From an uncultured Selenomonadaceae bacterium (GTDB lineage Bacteria; Bacillota; Negativicutes; Selenomonadales; Selenomonadaceae), in contig CAJOFG010000066.1 in assembly GCA_905233965.1 (NCBI GenBank), positions 1 through 6,296 of the forward strand: a stretch of 6,296 bases of DNA. The letters are read 5' to 3'. Positions 1 through 6,053 of the stretch are shown here, one piece after another. The translations under genes were made by a program, and so were the position numbers. The notes beneath the pieces were generated by a model, which was given only the letters and a program-made list of their open reading frames with translations, did not search any database and was not told the origin of the DNA. The first letter of the stretch is position 1. Each line of letters begins with the position of its first letter.

Positions 1-461
1 TGGTAATGGTCGGAGTTGCGGCGTTGATTAAAAATTCGGAAGTCGCCCTGACTTTGTTAAAAATTTTCGGCGCGGTCTACCTTCTGTTTTTGGCGTTCAA
101 AGCTTTTCAATCGGGAAGAGCCGGCGAAGAAATTTCGATAAAAAAATCCGACGCGAAGTCGAATTTAATCGGGCTGTACCGGCGCGGCGTTTTGATGAAT
201 GTTTTGAATCCGAAAGTGCTTTTATTTTTTTTGGCATTCCTACCGCAATTCGTAAACCTTGCCGACGAATCCGCCGCGTTTCAAATTGCTTTTCTGGGGT
301 TGACTTTCGCGGTACAGGCGTTCCTGATTTTTTCCGGCATCGCCATTTTCGCCGGACGTGTGAGAAAATTTATTCTGCGGAAAAAAAATATAGGGAAAAT
401 TTTTAATTACATTGAGACCGGAGTTTTGGGAGTCATCGCACTTACTTTAATCGTCATGTGA
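1..461 (+). CDS. LysE/RhtB family amino-acid exporter, 5'-truncated by the window edge
   Basis: This is an inner-membrane exporter of the LysE/RhtB superfamily, whose members expel amino acids such as lysine, arginine, threonine or homoserine. The visible 151 residues (counting from the Met codon at 6) are very hydrophobic. They carry two family hallmarks: GAVYLLFLAFKAF (residues 22-34, the end of an early transmembrane helix) and NVLNPKVLLFFLAFLPQF (65-82), followed by two more membrane segments at about 92-116 and 135-151. A charged cytoplasmic loop lies at 37-60. Family members are about 200 residues long, and the first helix with its PGP-type motif is missing. The frame is open to the left edge, so the Met at 6 is almost certainly internal and the gene is cut by the window, not broken. 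It ends in TGA and converges on argJ across a shared terminator. The substrate cannot be read from the sequence. Confidence 0.88.
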   Translation, partial: VMVGVAALIKNSEVALTLLKIFGAVYLLFLAFKAFQSGRAGEEISIKKSDAKSNLIGLYRRGVLMNVLNPKVLLFFLAFLPQFVNLADESAAFQIAFLGLTFAVQAFLIFSGIAIFAGRVRKFILRKKNIGKIFNYIETGVLGVIALTLIVM

Positions 462-466
462 AATTT

Positions 467-527
467 AAAAATCCTTCGCCTGTCGTCGGAAATTTTTTTT
501 AATCCGATGTGACGAAGGATTTTTTTT
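467..527. terminator. Bidirectional intrinsic terminator between the exporter gene and argJ
   Basis: A 12-bp perfect stem pairs 467-478 (AAAAATCCTTCG) with 513-524 (CGAAGGATTTTT). Inside it a second 5-bp stem pairs TCGGA 486-490 with TCCGA 503-507 around an A/T loop. On the + strand the hairpin runs into eight T residues (520-527), which ends the exporter transcript. On the minus strand it runs into TTTTT-AAATTT, so it can also end the argJ transcript. It lies 6 nt beyond the exporter stop and about 25 nt beyond the argJ stop, as expected for a shared terminator of convergent genes. Confidence 0.88.
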
Positions 528-550
528 ATTGAGTCGTACAAAAATTTTTT

Positions 551-1762
551 TCAGGTCGTGTATTCGCCGTTGATTTTTACATAACCGTAAGACAAATCGC
601 AACTCCAAACAGTGGCGGAAGTTTCGCCGAGTCCGAGTTCAATGTCGATGACAATATCTTTTTCCGACATGACTTTTCTGAGTGCCTCGTCGTCAAATTT
701 CGCGCCGACTCCGTGAGTGTAAACCGGGATGCCGCCGAATTTCACGACGGTTTTTTCCGGAAGAATTTTCACGCCGGAATAACCGACCGCACAAATCACG
801 CGCCCCCAATTCGGATCTTCGCCGAAGAAAGCCGTTTTCACCAACGGAGATTTTGCCACGCTCATTGCAACCTGTTTCGCGTCGCCGAAATTTTCCGCGC
901 CGTTCACGTTGATTGTCAAAAATTTTGTCGCACCTTCACCGTCGGCGGCAATTCGTTTGGAAAGTTCGGTGCAAATATTTTTCAGCGCGGAGTAAAATTT
1001 TTCGTAGTCCTCATTTTTGGAAGTGATTTTCGGATTTTCAGCCGCGCCGTTCGCCAAGACCGTTACCATGTCGTTTGTACTCATGTCGCCGTCAACGGAA
1101 ATCATGTTGAAAGTAACTTCGGTAATTTCACTCAAAGCTTCCTGCAACAAACTTTGTTCAATCGCCGCGTCCGTCGTGATAAAACAGAGCATGGTAGCCA
1201 TGTTCGGCTGAATCATTCCGGAACCTTTTGCGATAACGCCGAAACGAACTTCCTTGCCGCCGATTTGAATTTCGGTCGCGCCGGCTTTCGAGTAAGTGTC
1301 CGTCGTGATAATCGCGTTGCCGGCATTGACACTGCCTTCGCGGGAAAGATTTTTAACCGCGTCTTTAATTCCGGATTCCATTTTGTCCATAGGAAGATTA
1401 ACGCCGATAACGCCGGTTGACGCAACGATAACGTCATCGGAACGGCAACCCAATTCTTGAGCGGTAATTTCGGTCATCTTCTCCGCGTCGCGCAAACCTT
1501 GTTCGCCGGTACAGGCATTTGCACAGCCGGCATTCGCAACTATCGCATGAGCGGAGCCGGTGCCGACGACAATTTTGCTGACGTGAACCGGAGCCGCCGC
1601 CACCAAATTTTTTGTGAAAACTCCGGCGACTGCCGCCTCTTTCTCCGTGTAAATCACTGCGACATCAAGGTTACCGTTCTTTTTAATTCCGGCACGAACT
1701 CCGGCGGCTGTGAAACCGAGCGGATAAGTTACGCCTGCACTCTTATGTTTTTCGCTGAACAT
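551..1762 (-). CDS. argJ: Glutamate N-acetyltransferase / amino-acid N-acetyltransferase (ArgJ)
   Basis: ArgJ moves the acetyl group from N-acetylornithine to glutamate, giving ornithine and N-acetylglutamate in the cyclic arginine pathway. Bifunctional forms also use acetyl-CoA. The 403-residue protein is full length for the family. The self-cleavage site lies in KGSGMIQPNMATML (179-192): the precursor is expected to split before Thr190, which becomes the N-terminal nucleophile of the beta chain. Other hallmarks are STGVIG (115-120, with the oxyanion-hole Thr-Gly), DGDMSTND (224-231), EGATK (276-280), PNWGR (317-321) and the C-terminal YVKINGEYTT (394-403). The ATG at 1762 is preceded by AAGGAG (1779-1774) with a rather long 11-nt spacer. 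The gene lies 28 nt after the lptD-like gene and probably shares its transcript. No other arg gene is visible nearby. Whether this copy is mono- or bifunctional cannot be told from motifs alone. Confidence 0.97.
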   Translation of the reverse strand: MFSEKHKSAGVTYPLGFTAAGVRAGIKKNGNLDVAVIYTEKEAAVAGVFTKNLVAAAPVHVSKIVVGTGSAHAIVANAGCANACTGEQGLRDAEKMTEITAQELGCRSDDVIVASTGVIGVNLPMDKMESGIKDAVKNLSREGSVNAGNAIITTDTYSKAGATEIQIGGKEVRFGVIAKGSGMIQPNMATMLCFITTDAAIEQSLLQEALSEITEVTFNMISVDGDMSTNDMVTVLANGAAENPKITSKNEDYEKFYSALKNICTELSKRIAADGEGATKFLTINVNGAENFGDAKQVAMSVAKSPLVKTAFFGEDPNWGRVICAVGYSGVKILPEKTVVKFGGIPVYTHGVGAKFDDEALRKVMSEKDIVIDIELGLGETSATVWSCDLSYGYVKINGEYTT

Positions 1763-1790
1763 ATGTTAAAAAACTCCTTCCAAAAATTTT

Positions 1791-3353
1791 TCACCACGGG
1801 GTAAATTGCCAATGAATTTCAAATTTATGTCTTTTCTGCCGCCATCTCAAAATCGCCGTCGAGCAGTGGAGGTCGCGGTACCAGTAATAATCAACGTCGG
1901 CAAGTCGGTGAGTTTCCATGTTGAAACTGCAACCGATGACGAAACGATCTTTATCTGTCAGCCGGTAACTTATGCCGGTCGAAAGTTTGCGGGCGTAATC
2001 GTCAAGACCGAATTTGAAAAGCGATTGTCCCGTATCGCTCTCACTTTGCCGATAGCCGACAAACATCGCGAAACGGTTATCAAATTCCTTTGCAAGAATC
2101 GCGTTGTAGAGCATACCTTTCCTGGTCGCAAGTTTATTTCCGAGTTGGTCGGAATCGTCATGAGTCCATTTGTAACCCACGCCGAGAAACAGATAAAAAC
2201 GTTTTCCGAACATAATCGGATCGTGATTTAATCTGACAATCGCTTCCTGATGTGTACTTGTTACGCCTTCGCTCTTCCAATGCCCGACTTCGTAGCGGAG
2301 AGAATATCTCAGCGGCAAATTTTTGAAATGCCCGCCGTAAGTCGTCCGCCACGACGGCATTTTTCTTATCCAGTGTCCGTCGCTGTCGCGATAATATCCG
2401 TACATTACCCGCGACTCCAAACGCCCTTGATTGTAAACGACTTCGCCGCTGCTCCGGAATCCGTATTTGCTGTTTAAATTTGCGTTAATCACGCCTTTGA
2501 AATTTTTGCCGAACGGAAATTCAAAAGTATCTTCAATGTAAACACCGTCATCGGAATCGTAGCCGACGGAGGGGAAGTAAGGTTCGGAAGAATTTACGAG
2601 ACTTTCGTCATAATCTTTGCGCCCGACGACTTTATCGCGAATCAGGAATCGGATATTGTACATTCGGATAATTTGATCCGGCCAAATTTCCATTCGCTCC
2701 GCGCTGAGGTGATAATCCGGATTTTTCGCGGAGCATTTTGTCTGCGTCGCGTCGTGTATGACGACGTGATCCGGATAAAATTCAAATCTCTTTCCGGAAA
2801 TGTAATATTTACCGGCTTTACCGTTCGCGTCGTCCATGGTCCCGGTTTTCGTCCCGTAATTGTAAACGGTGCGGTAACCGTCCAGAGTTACTCGCGGCGC
2901 GCCGGTTTTCAACTGCAACATATGCGCTTTGTCTTCGACTTCGACATCTTGCGTTTTGATATTTCCGGTTGCCTTCTCGGTTTGGAAACGATAGCCTTCA
3001 AGTTGAATCACATCGACGTGACCGGTTGCGACAAACTCTCCGGTCGCCGCGTTGTAAACCATGTCGTCGCCTTCAAATGCGGCGGGAATGGGTTCGCCTT
3101 CCTTCAACTCGTGCGGCAAATTTTCTTCCGCCGTTTTAATGTCGCGGAGCAATTTTTTTTGCTCCTCCGTCAAAGCGTTTGCTCGGCGTTCTCTGCGCCG
3201 ATTTTCTATGTAGTCAAAAATTTGCGTGCCTGTATCCGAATGTGAACGGTAAACCGCCTCGACTTTCGGATTTTCGCCGGAAACAAAATTCAAACCGACG
3301 GCGCAAAGTGAAAGGGTTGCCACCTTTTGAAATTTTTTTAACTTACTCATCAT
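1791..3353 (-). CDS. LptD/OstA-like outer-membrane lipopolysaccharide assembly protein with a short barrel
   Basis: This is probably the outer-membrane translocon that inserts lipopolysaccharide into the outer leaflet. The order is: signal peptide (about 1-26, SKLKK then a hydrophobic stretch); a charged helical segment (45-85); an OstA/LptA-like beta-jellyroll region (about 94-245, with YNAATGEFVATGHVDV at 100-115 and YHLSAERMEIWP at 214-225 after a Cys at 207); the LptD-like link YFPSVGYDSDDGVYIEDTF (259-277); then about 240 residues of alternating aromatic/polar strands ending in FEIHWQFTPW. The terminal aromatic residue resembles the signal read by the BAM machinery. Proteobacterial LptD is about 780 residues with a 26-strand barrel, so this barrel is much smaller, and the four-cysteine arrangement of E. 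coli LptD is not seen. The start overlaps the upstream stop by 1 nt (TAATG). The second ATG, at 3350, has the better spacing from GGAAG. The family call is by motif resemblance; an unusual OstA-domain porin is the alternative. Confidence 0.75.
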   Translation of the reverse strand: MMSKLKKFQKVATLSLCAVGLNFVSGENPKVEAVYRSHSDTGTQIFDYIENRRRERRANALTEEQKKLLRDIKTAEENLPHELKEGEPIPAAFEGDDMVYNAATGEFVATGHVDVIQLEGYRFQTEKATGNIKTQDVEVEDKAHMLQLKTGAPRVTLDGYRTVYNYGTKTGTMDDANGKAGKYYISGKRFEFYPDHVVIHDATQTKCSAKNPDYHLSAERMEIWPDQIIRMYNIRFLIRDKVVGRKDYDESLVNSSEPYFPSVGYDSDDGVYIEDTFEFPFGKNFKGVINANLNSKYGFRSSGEVVYNQGRLESRVMYGYYRDSDGHWIRKMPSWRTTYGGHFKNLPLRYSLRYEVGHWKSEGVTSTHQEAIVRLNHDPIMFGKRFYLFLGVGYKWTHDDSDQLGNKLATRKGMLYNAILAKEFDNRFAMFVGYRQSESDTGQSLFKFGLDDYARKLSTGISYRLTDKDRFVIGCSFNMETHRLADVDYYWYRDLHCSTAILRWRQKRHKFEIHWQFTPW

Positions 3354-4384
3354 TATTCTTCCGTGTAGCGAATTTCGGTTGTTTCTTCGTCCCGGTCGTC
3401 TTCCTCAACGATTATGACTTCTTCTTCTTCGGAAGGCACGGTTATTACGTTTGAGCCGGAAGCAATTTTGATTGACGCTCCGCCCTGCAAGGCGTAAATA
3501 AATTCGTTTTCTTCAAGCTGAACGTAAAATTCCGTGCCGGCCGGAATCTCCAAATTTTTTCCGTGAACCGTTGCTTTTTTCCAATCGTCTTTCAAATCAA
3601 GTCCGACAAGCGCGGCGGCATCAACCATTTTGTTTTGCGTCATCAATTCTTCGGCATCGTCACCGACACAAATTTTAATTTGCTCTCCGTCGATACATTC
3701 AAGCCGGTTGAAGTTGATATCCATTCTGCCGTTGCGTCCCCACTTGTTCGCGCTCTTGACTTCCAGAACTTCTCCTTTGCCGCGAAGCCCCCTCGCAAAA
3801 ATCAGGTTGCCGTCAATGATAACGTCCTCCTCAACTTTTATCGGGACGGTGTCGCCGACTTGCATGGTGCGCGTGTTCAAAGTTTCGGTCGTCGCAACTT
3901 TTATCAAAGTGCCGGCGGGAACACGGACTTGAACCATCGGAATTTTTTCGTCGCCGAAAGATTCTTTCGCCAATGATTTAATTCTGTCGGAAAAAGTGCC
4001 GGAGCCGCTTGTGCCGAGAATTACATTTTCAAGCCCGGCAATTCGTTGAGCCAGTCCGCCGGAAACAACTTCATTTTTGACATTCCATTCAAGCGCGTTG
4101 ACTTTTGCCATGAGACTCGGTTCGCCGCTGTTTTGGTAAATCAGATCGGAAACGGCATTTATCCGCATATTCAAATTGCCCTGCATATTTTGACCGGTGT
4201 AATCTTTTTCCAGCCGACCGACGCGCGCAATCAAAGGACCGTCCTGCTCCACTCCGTAAGTGTCAATTTCGATTTTTGCCAAAGACCCGCTTGCAGAATC
4301 ACTTCCTGCGGCAGAGGTGAATTGCGAGCCGGTGAAAATCATCGCCGCAGTCAATCCCGTACATAAAATTTTTTTCAAACTCAC
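3353..4384 (-). CDS. Exported protein with short leucine/arginine repeats, a beta-rich domain and an acidic tail (function unknown)
   Basis: I do not recognise a named family. The 343-residue product has a clear signal peptide (KK, hydrophobic core 6-22, likely cleavage near TSAA-GS at 26). Residues 40-146 hold about five degenerate repeats of 18-26 residues with the pattern G-x-L-x-x-R/K-I/V-x-x-L-E: GPLIARVGRLEKDY, GNLNMRINAVSDLIY, PSLMAKVNALEW, GGLAQRIAGLENVILG and GTFSDRIKSLAKESFG. A beta-rich region follows (150-240) that begins VPAGTLIKV and contains GRNGRMDINFNRLE. A second PAGTEFYVQL occurs at 281-290. The last 26 residues (318-343) hold 14 Asp/Glu. Translation starts at GTG 4384 with GGAGG (4398-4394) 9 nt upstream; this site sits within the end of the preceding gene, 2 nt past whose stop the start lies. 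It overlaps the lptD-like gene by 1 nt. The context suggests a periplasmic or surface role in outer-membrane assembly or anchoring, which is inference only. Confidence 0.8.
   Translation of the reverse strand: MSLKKILCTGLTAAMIFTGSQFTSAAGSDSASGSLAKIEIDTYGVEQDGPLIARVGRLEKDYTGQNMQGNLNMRINAVSDLIYQNSGEPSLMAKVNALEWNVKNEVVSGGLAQRIAGLENVILGTSGSGTFSDRIKSLAKESFGDEKIPMVQVRVPAGTLIKVATTETLNTRTMQVGDTVPIKVEEDVIIDGNLIFARGLRGKGEVLEVKSANKWGRNGRMDINFNRLECIDGEQIKICVGDDAEELMTQNKMVDAAALVGLDLKDDWKKATVHGKNLEIPAGTEFYVQLEENEFIYALQGGASIKIASGSNVITVPSEEEEVIIVEEDDRDEETTEIRYTEE
3354..3362 (-). promoter_or_regulatory. Ribosome binding site deciding the start of the lptD-like gene
   Basis: On the minus strand GGAAG (3362-3358) is followed by AATA and two consecutive ATG codons, at 3353 and 3350. 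The spacer is 4 nt to the first and 7 nt to the second, so the second ATG (giving MSKLKK) is the more likely start. The site lies inside the last codons of the upstream gene, whose TAA overlaps the first ATG. This suggests termination-reinitiation coupling. Confidence 0.55.
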
Positions 4385-4386
4385 TT

Positions 4387-4800
4387 TTAATCGCCTCCGT
4401 AAAGAATAATTCCGACAGCCTCAGCCATAAAAGATTTGTCGGAGTAGGATTTTTCTTTCCGCGTGACGTTATCGGATTTCAATTCCGTCCGTTCGTCATA
4501 AGAAAAAGTTTTTGTGGACTTTATCGTGTAAGTTTTCGCCGCGTGATTTATCCGGACATCGGTCACTTCCATTTGATTGAGTTCGACCCGGATTGTAACT
4601 ATATTTACGTCGAAAATTTCCGGGTTGATAACTTGCACCGTGTCCAAATCGACGTAATAGCCGACATCTCCGGCGGCATCGACAAATTTTAAATTTTCCG
4701 CCGAACACTCCGCGAAATTAAAAAAAATTGTCGTTGCGAAAAAAAATCCGGTGATTAAAACTTTTATTCCTCGAATCAACTGTCGAACCCCCGTTTGCAA
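4387..4800 (-). CDS. Small exported protein, weakly similar in pattern to the surface-adhesin E family
   Basis: The product is 137 residues from TTG 4800, or 130 from TTG 4779. An N-terminal signal peptide is plain: IRGIK, then the hydrophobic core VLITGFFFATTIFFNFA and likely cleavage after ECSA (34). The mature part of about 100 residues is beta-rich. It begins with LKFVDAAGDVGYYVDLDTVQ, alternates hydrophobic and polar residues (NIVTIRVELNQM), has a Lys/Ser/Thr-rich middle (YTIKSTKTF, 91-99) and ends AEAVGIILYGGD. Small exported proteins with a YYxDxxTV start, a strand-rich centre and a C-terminal helix resemble the adhesin-E-like fold, but the match is from memory of pattern and is weak. 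It is the first gene of the envelope operon, directly behind a promoter, with its stop 2 nt before the next start. Which TTG is used is discussed under findings; the 4779 start gives a more typical signal peptide. Confidence 0.75.
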   Translation of the reverse strand: MQTGVRQLIRGIKVLITGFFFATTIFFNFAECSAENLKFVDAAGDVGYYVDLDTVQVINPEIFDVNIVTIRVELNQMEVTDVRINHAAKTYTIKSTKTFSYDERTELKSDNVTRKEKSYSDKSFMAEAVGIILYGGD

Positions 4801-4817
4801 AAAAAGTTCCGGGTGAC

Positions 4818-4846
4818 AGTATAAGCCCTAAATTAAAATCAAGCAA
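4818..4846 (-). promoter_or_regulatory. Sigma-70-type promoter of the four-gene envelope/argJ operon
   Basis: On the minus strand TTGCTT (4846-4841) and TATACT (4823-4818) are separated by exactly 17 nt, an excellent match to a housekeeping promoter. Transcription would start near 4812-4810. It lies in the 143-nt gap between the FkbM gene and the small exported protein, downstream of the FkbM terminator, so the operon appears to be expressed independently of ilvC-fkbM. A-runs just upstream may act as an UP-like or curved element. Confidence 0.72.
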
Positions 4847-4865
4847 GTTTTTTTCAAGTTTTTTT
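4844..4865. repeat. Tandem 11-bp repeat with phased A-tracts at the promoter
   Basis: Two perfect copies of CAAGTTTTTTT lie head to tail (4844-4854 and 4855-4865), followed by a partial CATTTTTT (4866-4873). On the minus strand this reads as A7 tracts separated by CTTG. The 11-bp period is close to one helical turn, so the DNA is likely curved. The promoter-proximal copy contributes the TTG of the -35 box. Confidence 0.7.
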
Positions 4866-4889
4866 CATTTTTTATTTTGGAGTTTGCAA

Positions 4890-4917
4890 CAAAAAAAATT
4901 CTCCCCGAAAGGAGAAT
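4890..4917 (-). terminator. Intrinsic terminator of the ilvC-fkbM unit
   Basis: Read on the minus strand, ATTCTCC (4917-4911) and GGAGAAT (4904-4898) form a 7-bp stem around a 6-nt TTTCGG loop. The stem is followed at once by a run of T residues (complement of the A-run 4891-4898). It begins 27 nt past the TAA of the FkbM gene. On the + strand there is no comparable T-run after the stem, so it acts in one direction. Confidence 0.88.
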
Positions 4918-4943
4918 CCGAAAATATTTATCACTCATTTATT

Positions 4944-6038
4944 TTAAACCGCATAGAGAACCGATTCGACATGCGTGGTGTAAAAACCGTGCTTGCGCAA
5001 ATACAATTTGTAATCGTCGCGAAGAGATTTTATATACTGCGGCAGAGTGATTAAATCTTCCGACTTATGATAAGCGCAAATCGCAAGAACCGGTTTATTT
5101 TTTTTGATTGTTTGAGCCGCGCCTTTCAAAGCGGAAAGTTCACTGCCTTCAATGTCCATTTTTATAAAATTTACCGGTGCGTCTTTAACGATGTCGTCAA
5201 TTTTTTCAACATCAACGGAAATATCTCCGTCCGCAGAAACTTTAGAACTTGTTCCTTCGTTGCTTGAAAAAGTGAGCCGCGATTTTTTTTCGCCGACACC
5301 GCAGTTGAAAATCGAAACGTTTTCAAAATTTTTCTCCCGGACAAATTTTTTCAGCTCGGAAAAATTCGTCGGGTCGGGTTCAAACGCAAAAATTTTTTTG
5401 TAACTCCCGCCGCTCCAATCGACAAATTCTTCAATCGTATCTCCGCGAAACGCGCCGCAGTCAACGAATACTCCGCCGCGAACCGGTTCGGTCAACTCGT
5501 TGAAATATTGATTCGGAGCGGAAATTTCGAGATTGAAAGTGTAATCGTTCGTCAAAAGCATTTTGAGATAATTTTTCATCGTCAATTTTGAAAAATCATC
5601 TTCAAGCCAATCCAAAGTTTCGGCAAACTTCTTTTCACGTTCCCGGATAAAATTGTACCGAATACTCTCAAACATATAAACGGGGAAAACGTATTTGGTC
5701 AATCCGTCGTCACTCAAAAATTTTTCGACACGTTTTCCGCCGTCATGCAAATCGCCGACTCCGAGAACAAAAATATATTTATCGGGTTGCGCGGCAAGTT
5801 CGGAAAAATTGTAAACCGGGCGATTCAAATAAGTTTGTCCCGGCTTGTAATAATTTTCGTCAACCGCAAATCCGGCAACTTCAATTCCGCAAGACTCAAG
5901 ATAATTTTTCATTTCATACCCGAGTTCTCCGGCACCGAAGATAATCACCGGCAAATCCCGATTTTTTATTTCGTCAATCTTTTTTCGGCGGACATCTTTT
6001 AATTGTTCCAATTCATCAAAAAATTTTTCGTCAATCAC
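4944..6038 (-). CDS. FkbM-family SAM-dependent methyltransferase with an N-terminal Rossmann-like domain
   Basis: The 364-residue protein appears to have two parts. Residues 1-125 look like a nucleotide- or NAD-binding fold, with a strand and glycine loop PVIIFGAGELG (30-40), a second strand around VAGFAVDEN (54-62) and YIFVLGVGD (88-96). Residues 185-364 are an FkbM-type methyltransferase: motif I VFVDCGAFRGDT (190-201), the acidic strand end IFAFEPDPTNF (216-226), and IKMDIEGSELSALKGA (292-307). FkbM enzymes O-methylate sugars or other small substrates; bacterial copies often sit in glycan or lipopolysaccharide modification loci. It has no signal peptide or membrane segment, so it is probably cytoplasmic. 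GTG 6038 is supported by GGAGG (6051-6047) with an 8-nt spacer. It follows ilvC by 15 nt, so it is probably co-transcribed, and has a terminator behind it. The methyl acceptor is unknown. Confidence 0.9.
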   Translation of the reverse strand: MIDEKFFDELEQLKDVRRKKIDEIKNRDLPVIIFGAGELGYEMKNYLESCGIEVAGFAVDENYYKPGQTYLNRPVYNFSELAAQPDKYIFVLGVGDLHDGGKRVEKFLSDDGLTKYVFPVYMFESIRYNFIREREKKFAETLDWLEDDFSKLTMKNYLKMLLTNDYTFNLEISAPNQYFNELTEPVRGGVFVDCGAFRGDTIEEFVDWSGGSYKKIFAFEPDPTNFSELKKFVREKNFENVSIFNCGVGEKKSRLTFSSNEGTSSKVSADGDISVDVEKIDDIVKDAPVNFIKMDIEGSELSALKGAAQTIKKNKPVLAICAYHKSEDLITLPQYIKSLRDDYKLYLRKHGFYTTHVESVLYAV

Positions 6039-6053
6039 CGAAAAATCCTCCGC

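Noticed and set aside
6..8. ATG at 6 as the true start of the exporter
   Set aside because: The frame is open to the window edge and the first LysE-type helix is missing, so the start is more likely outside the window.
713..1420. Long + strand open frame of 235 codons opposite argJ
   Set aside because: It lies wholly antisense to a gene with every ArgJ motif, and its translation is rich in Arg, Phe, Asn and His with no domain pattern. It is a by-product of codon bias.
2673..3245. + strand open frame of 190 codons opposite the lptD-like gene
   Set aside because: The translation is low in pattern and antisense to a well-supported coding region; no convincing ribosome site or promoter was seen.
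3300..3353. Lipoprotein signal (Cys17) in the LptD-like protein
   Set aside because: The residues before the cysteine are L-S-L, and a lipobox needs a small residue (Gly, Ala or Ser) right before Cys; an ordinary signal peptide fits better.
3563..3976. + strand open frame of 137 codons opposite the repeat-protein gene
   Set aside because: Antisense shadow of a gene with a clear signal peptide and strong ribosome binding site.
4844..4873. Repeats at the promoter as the start of a CRISPR-like array
   Set aside because: The unit is only 11 bp, there are no spacers, and no cas genes are present.
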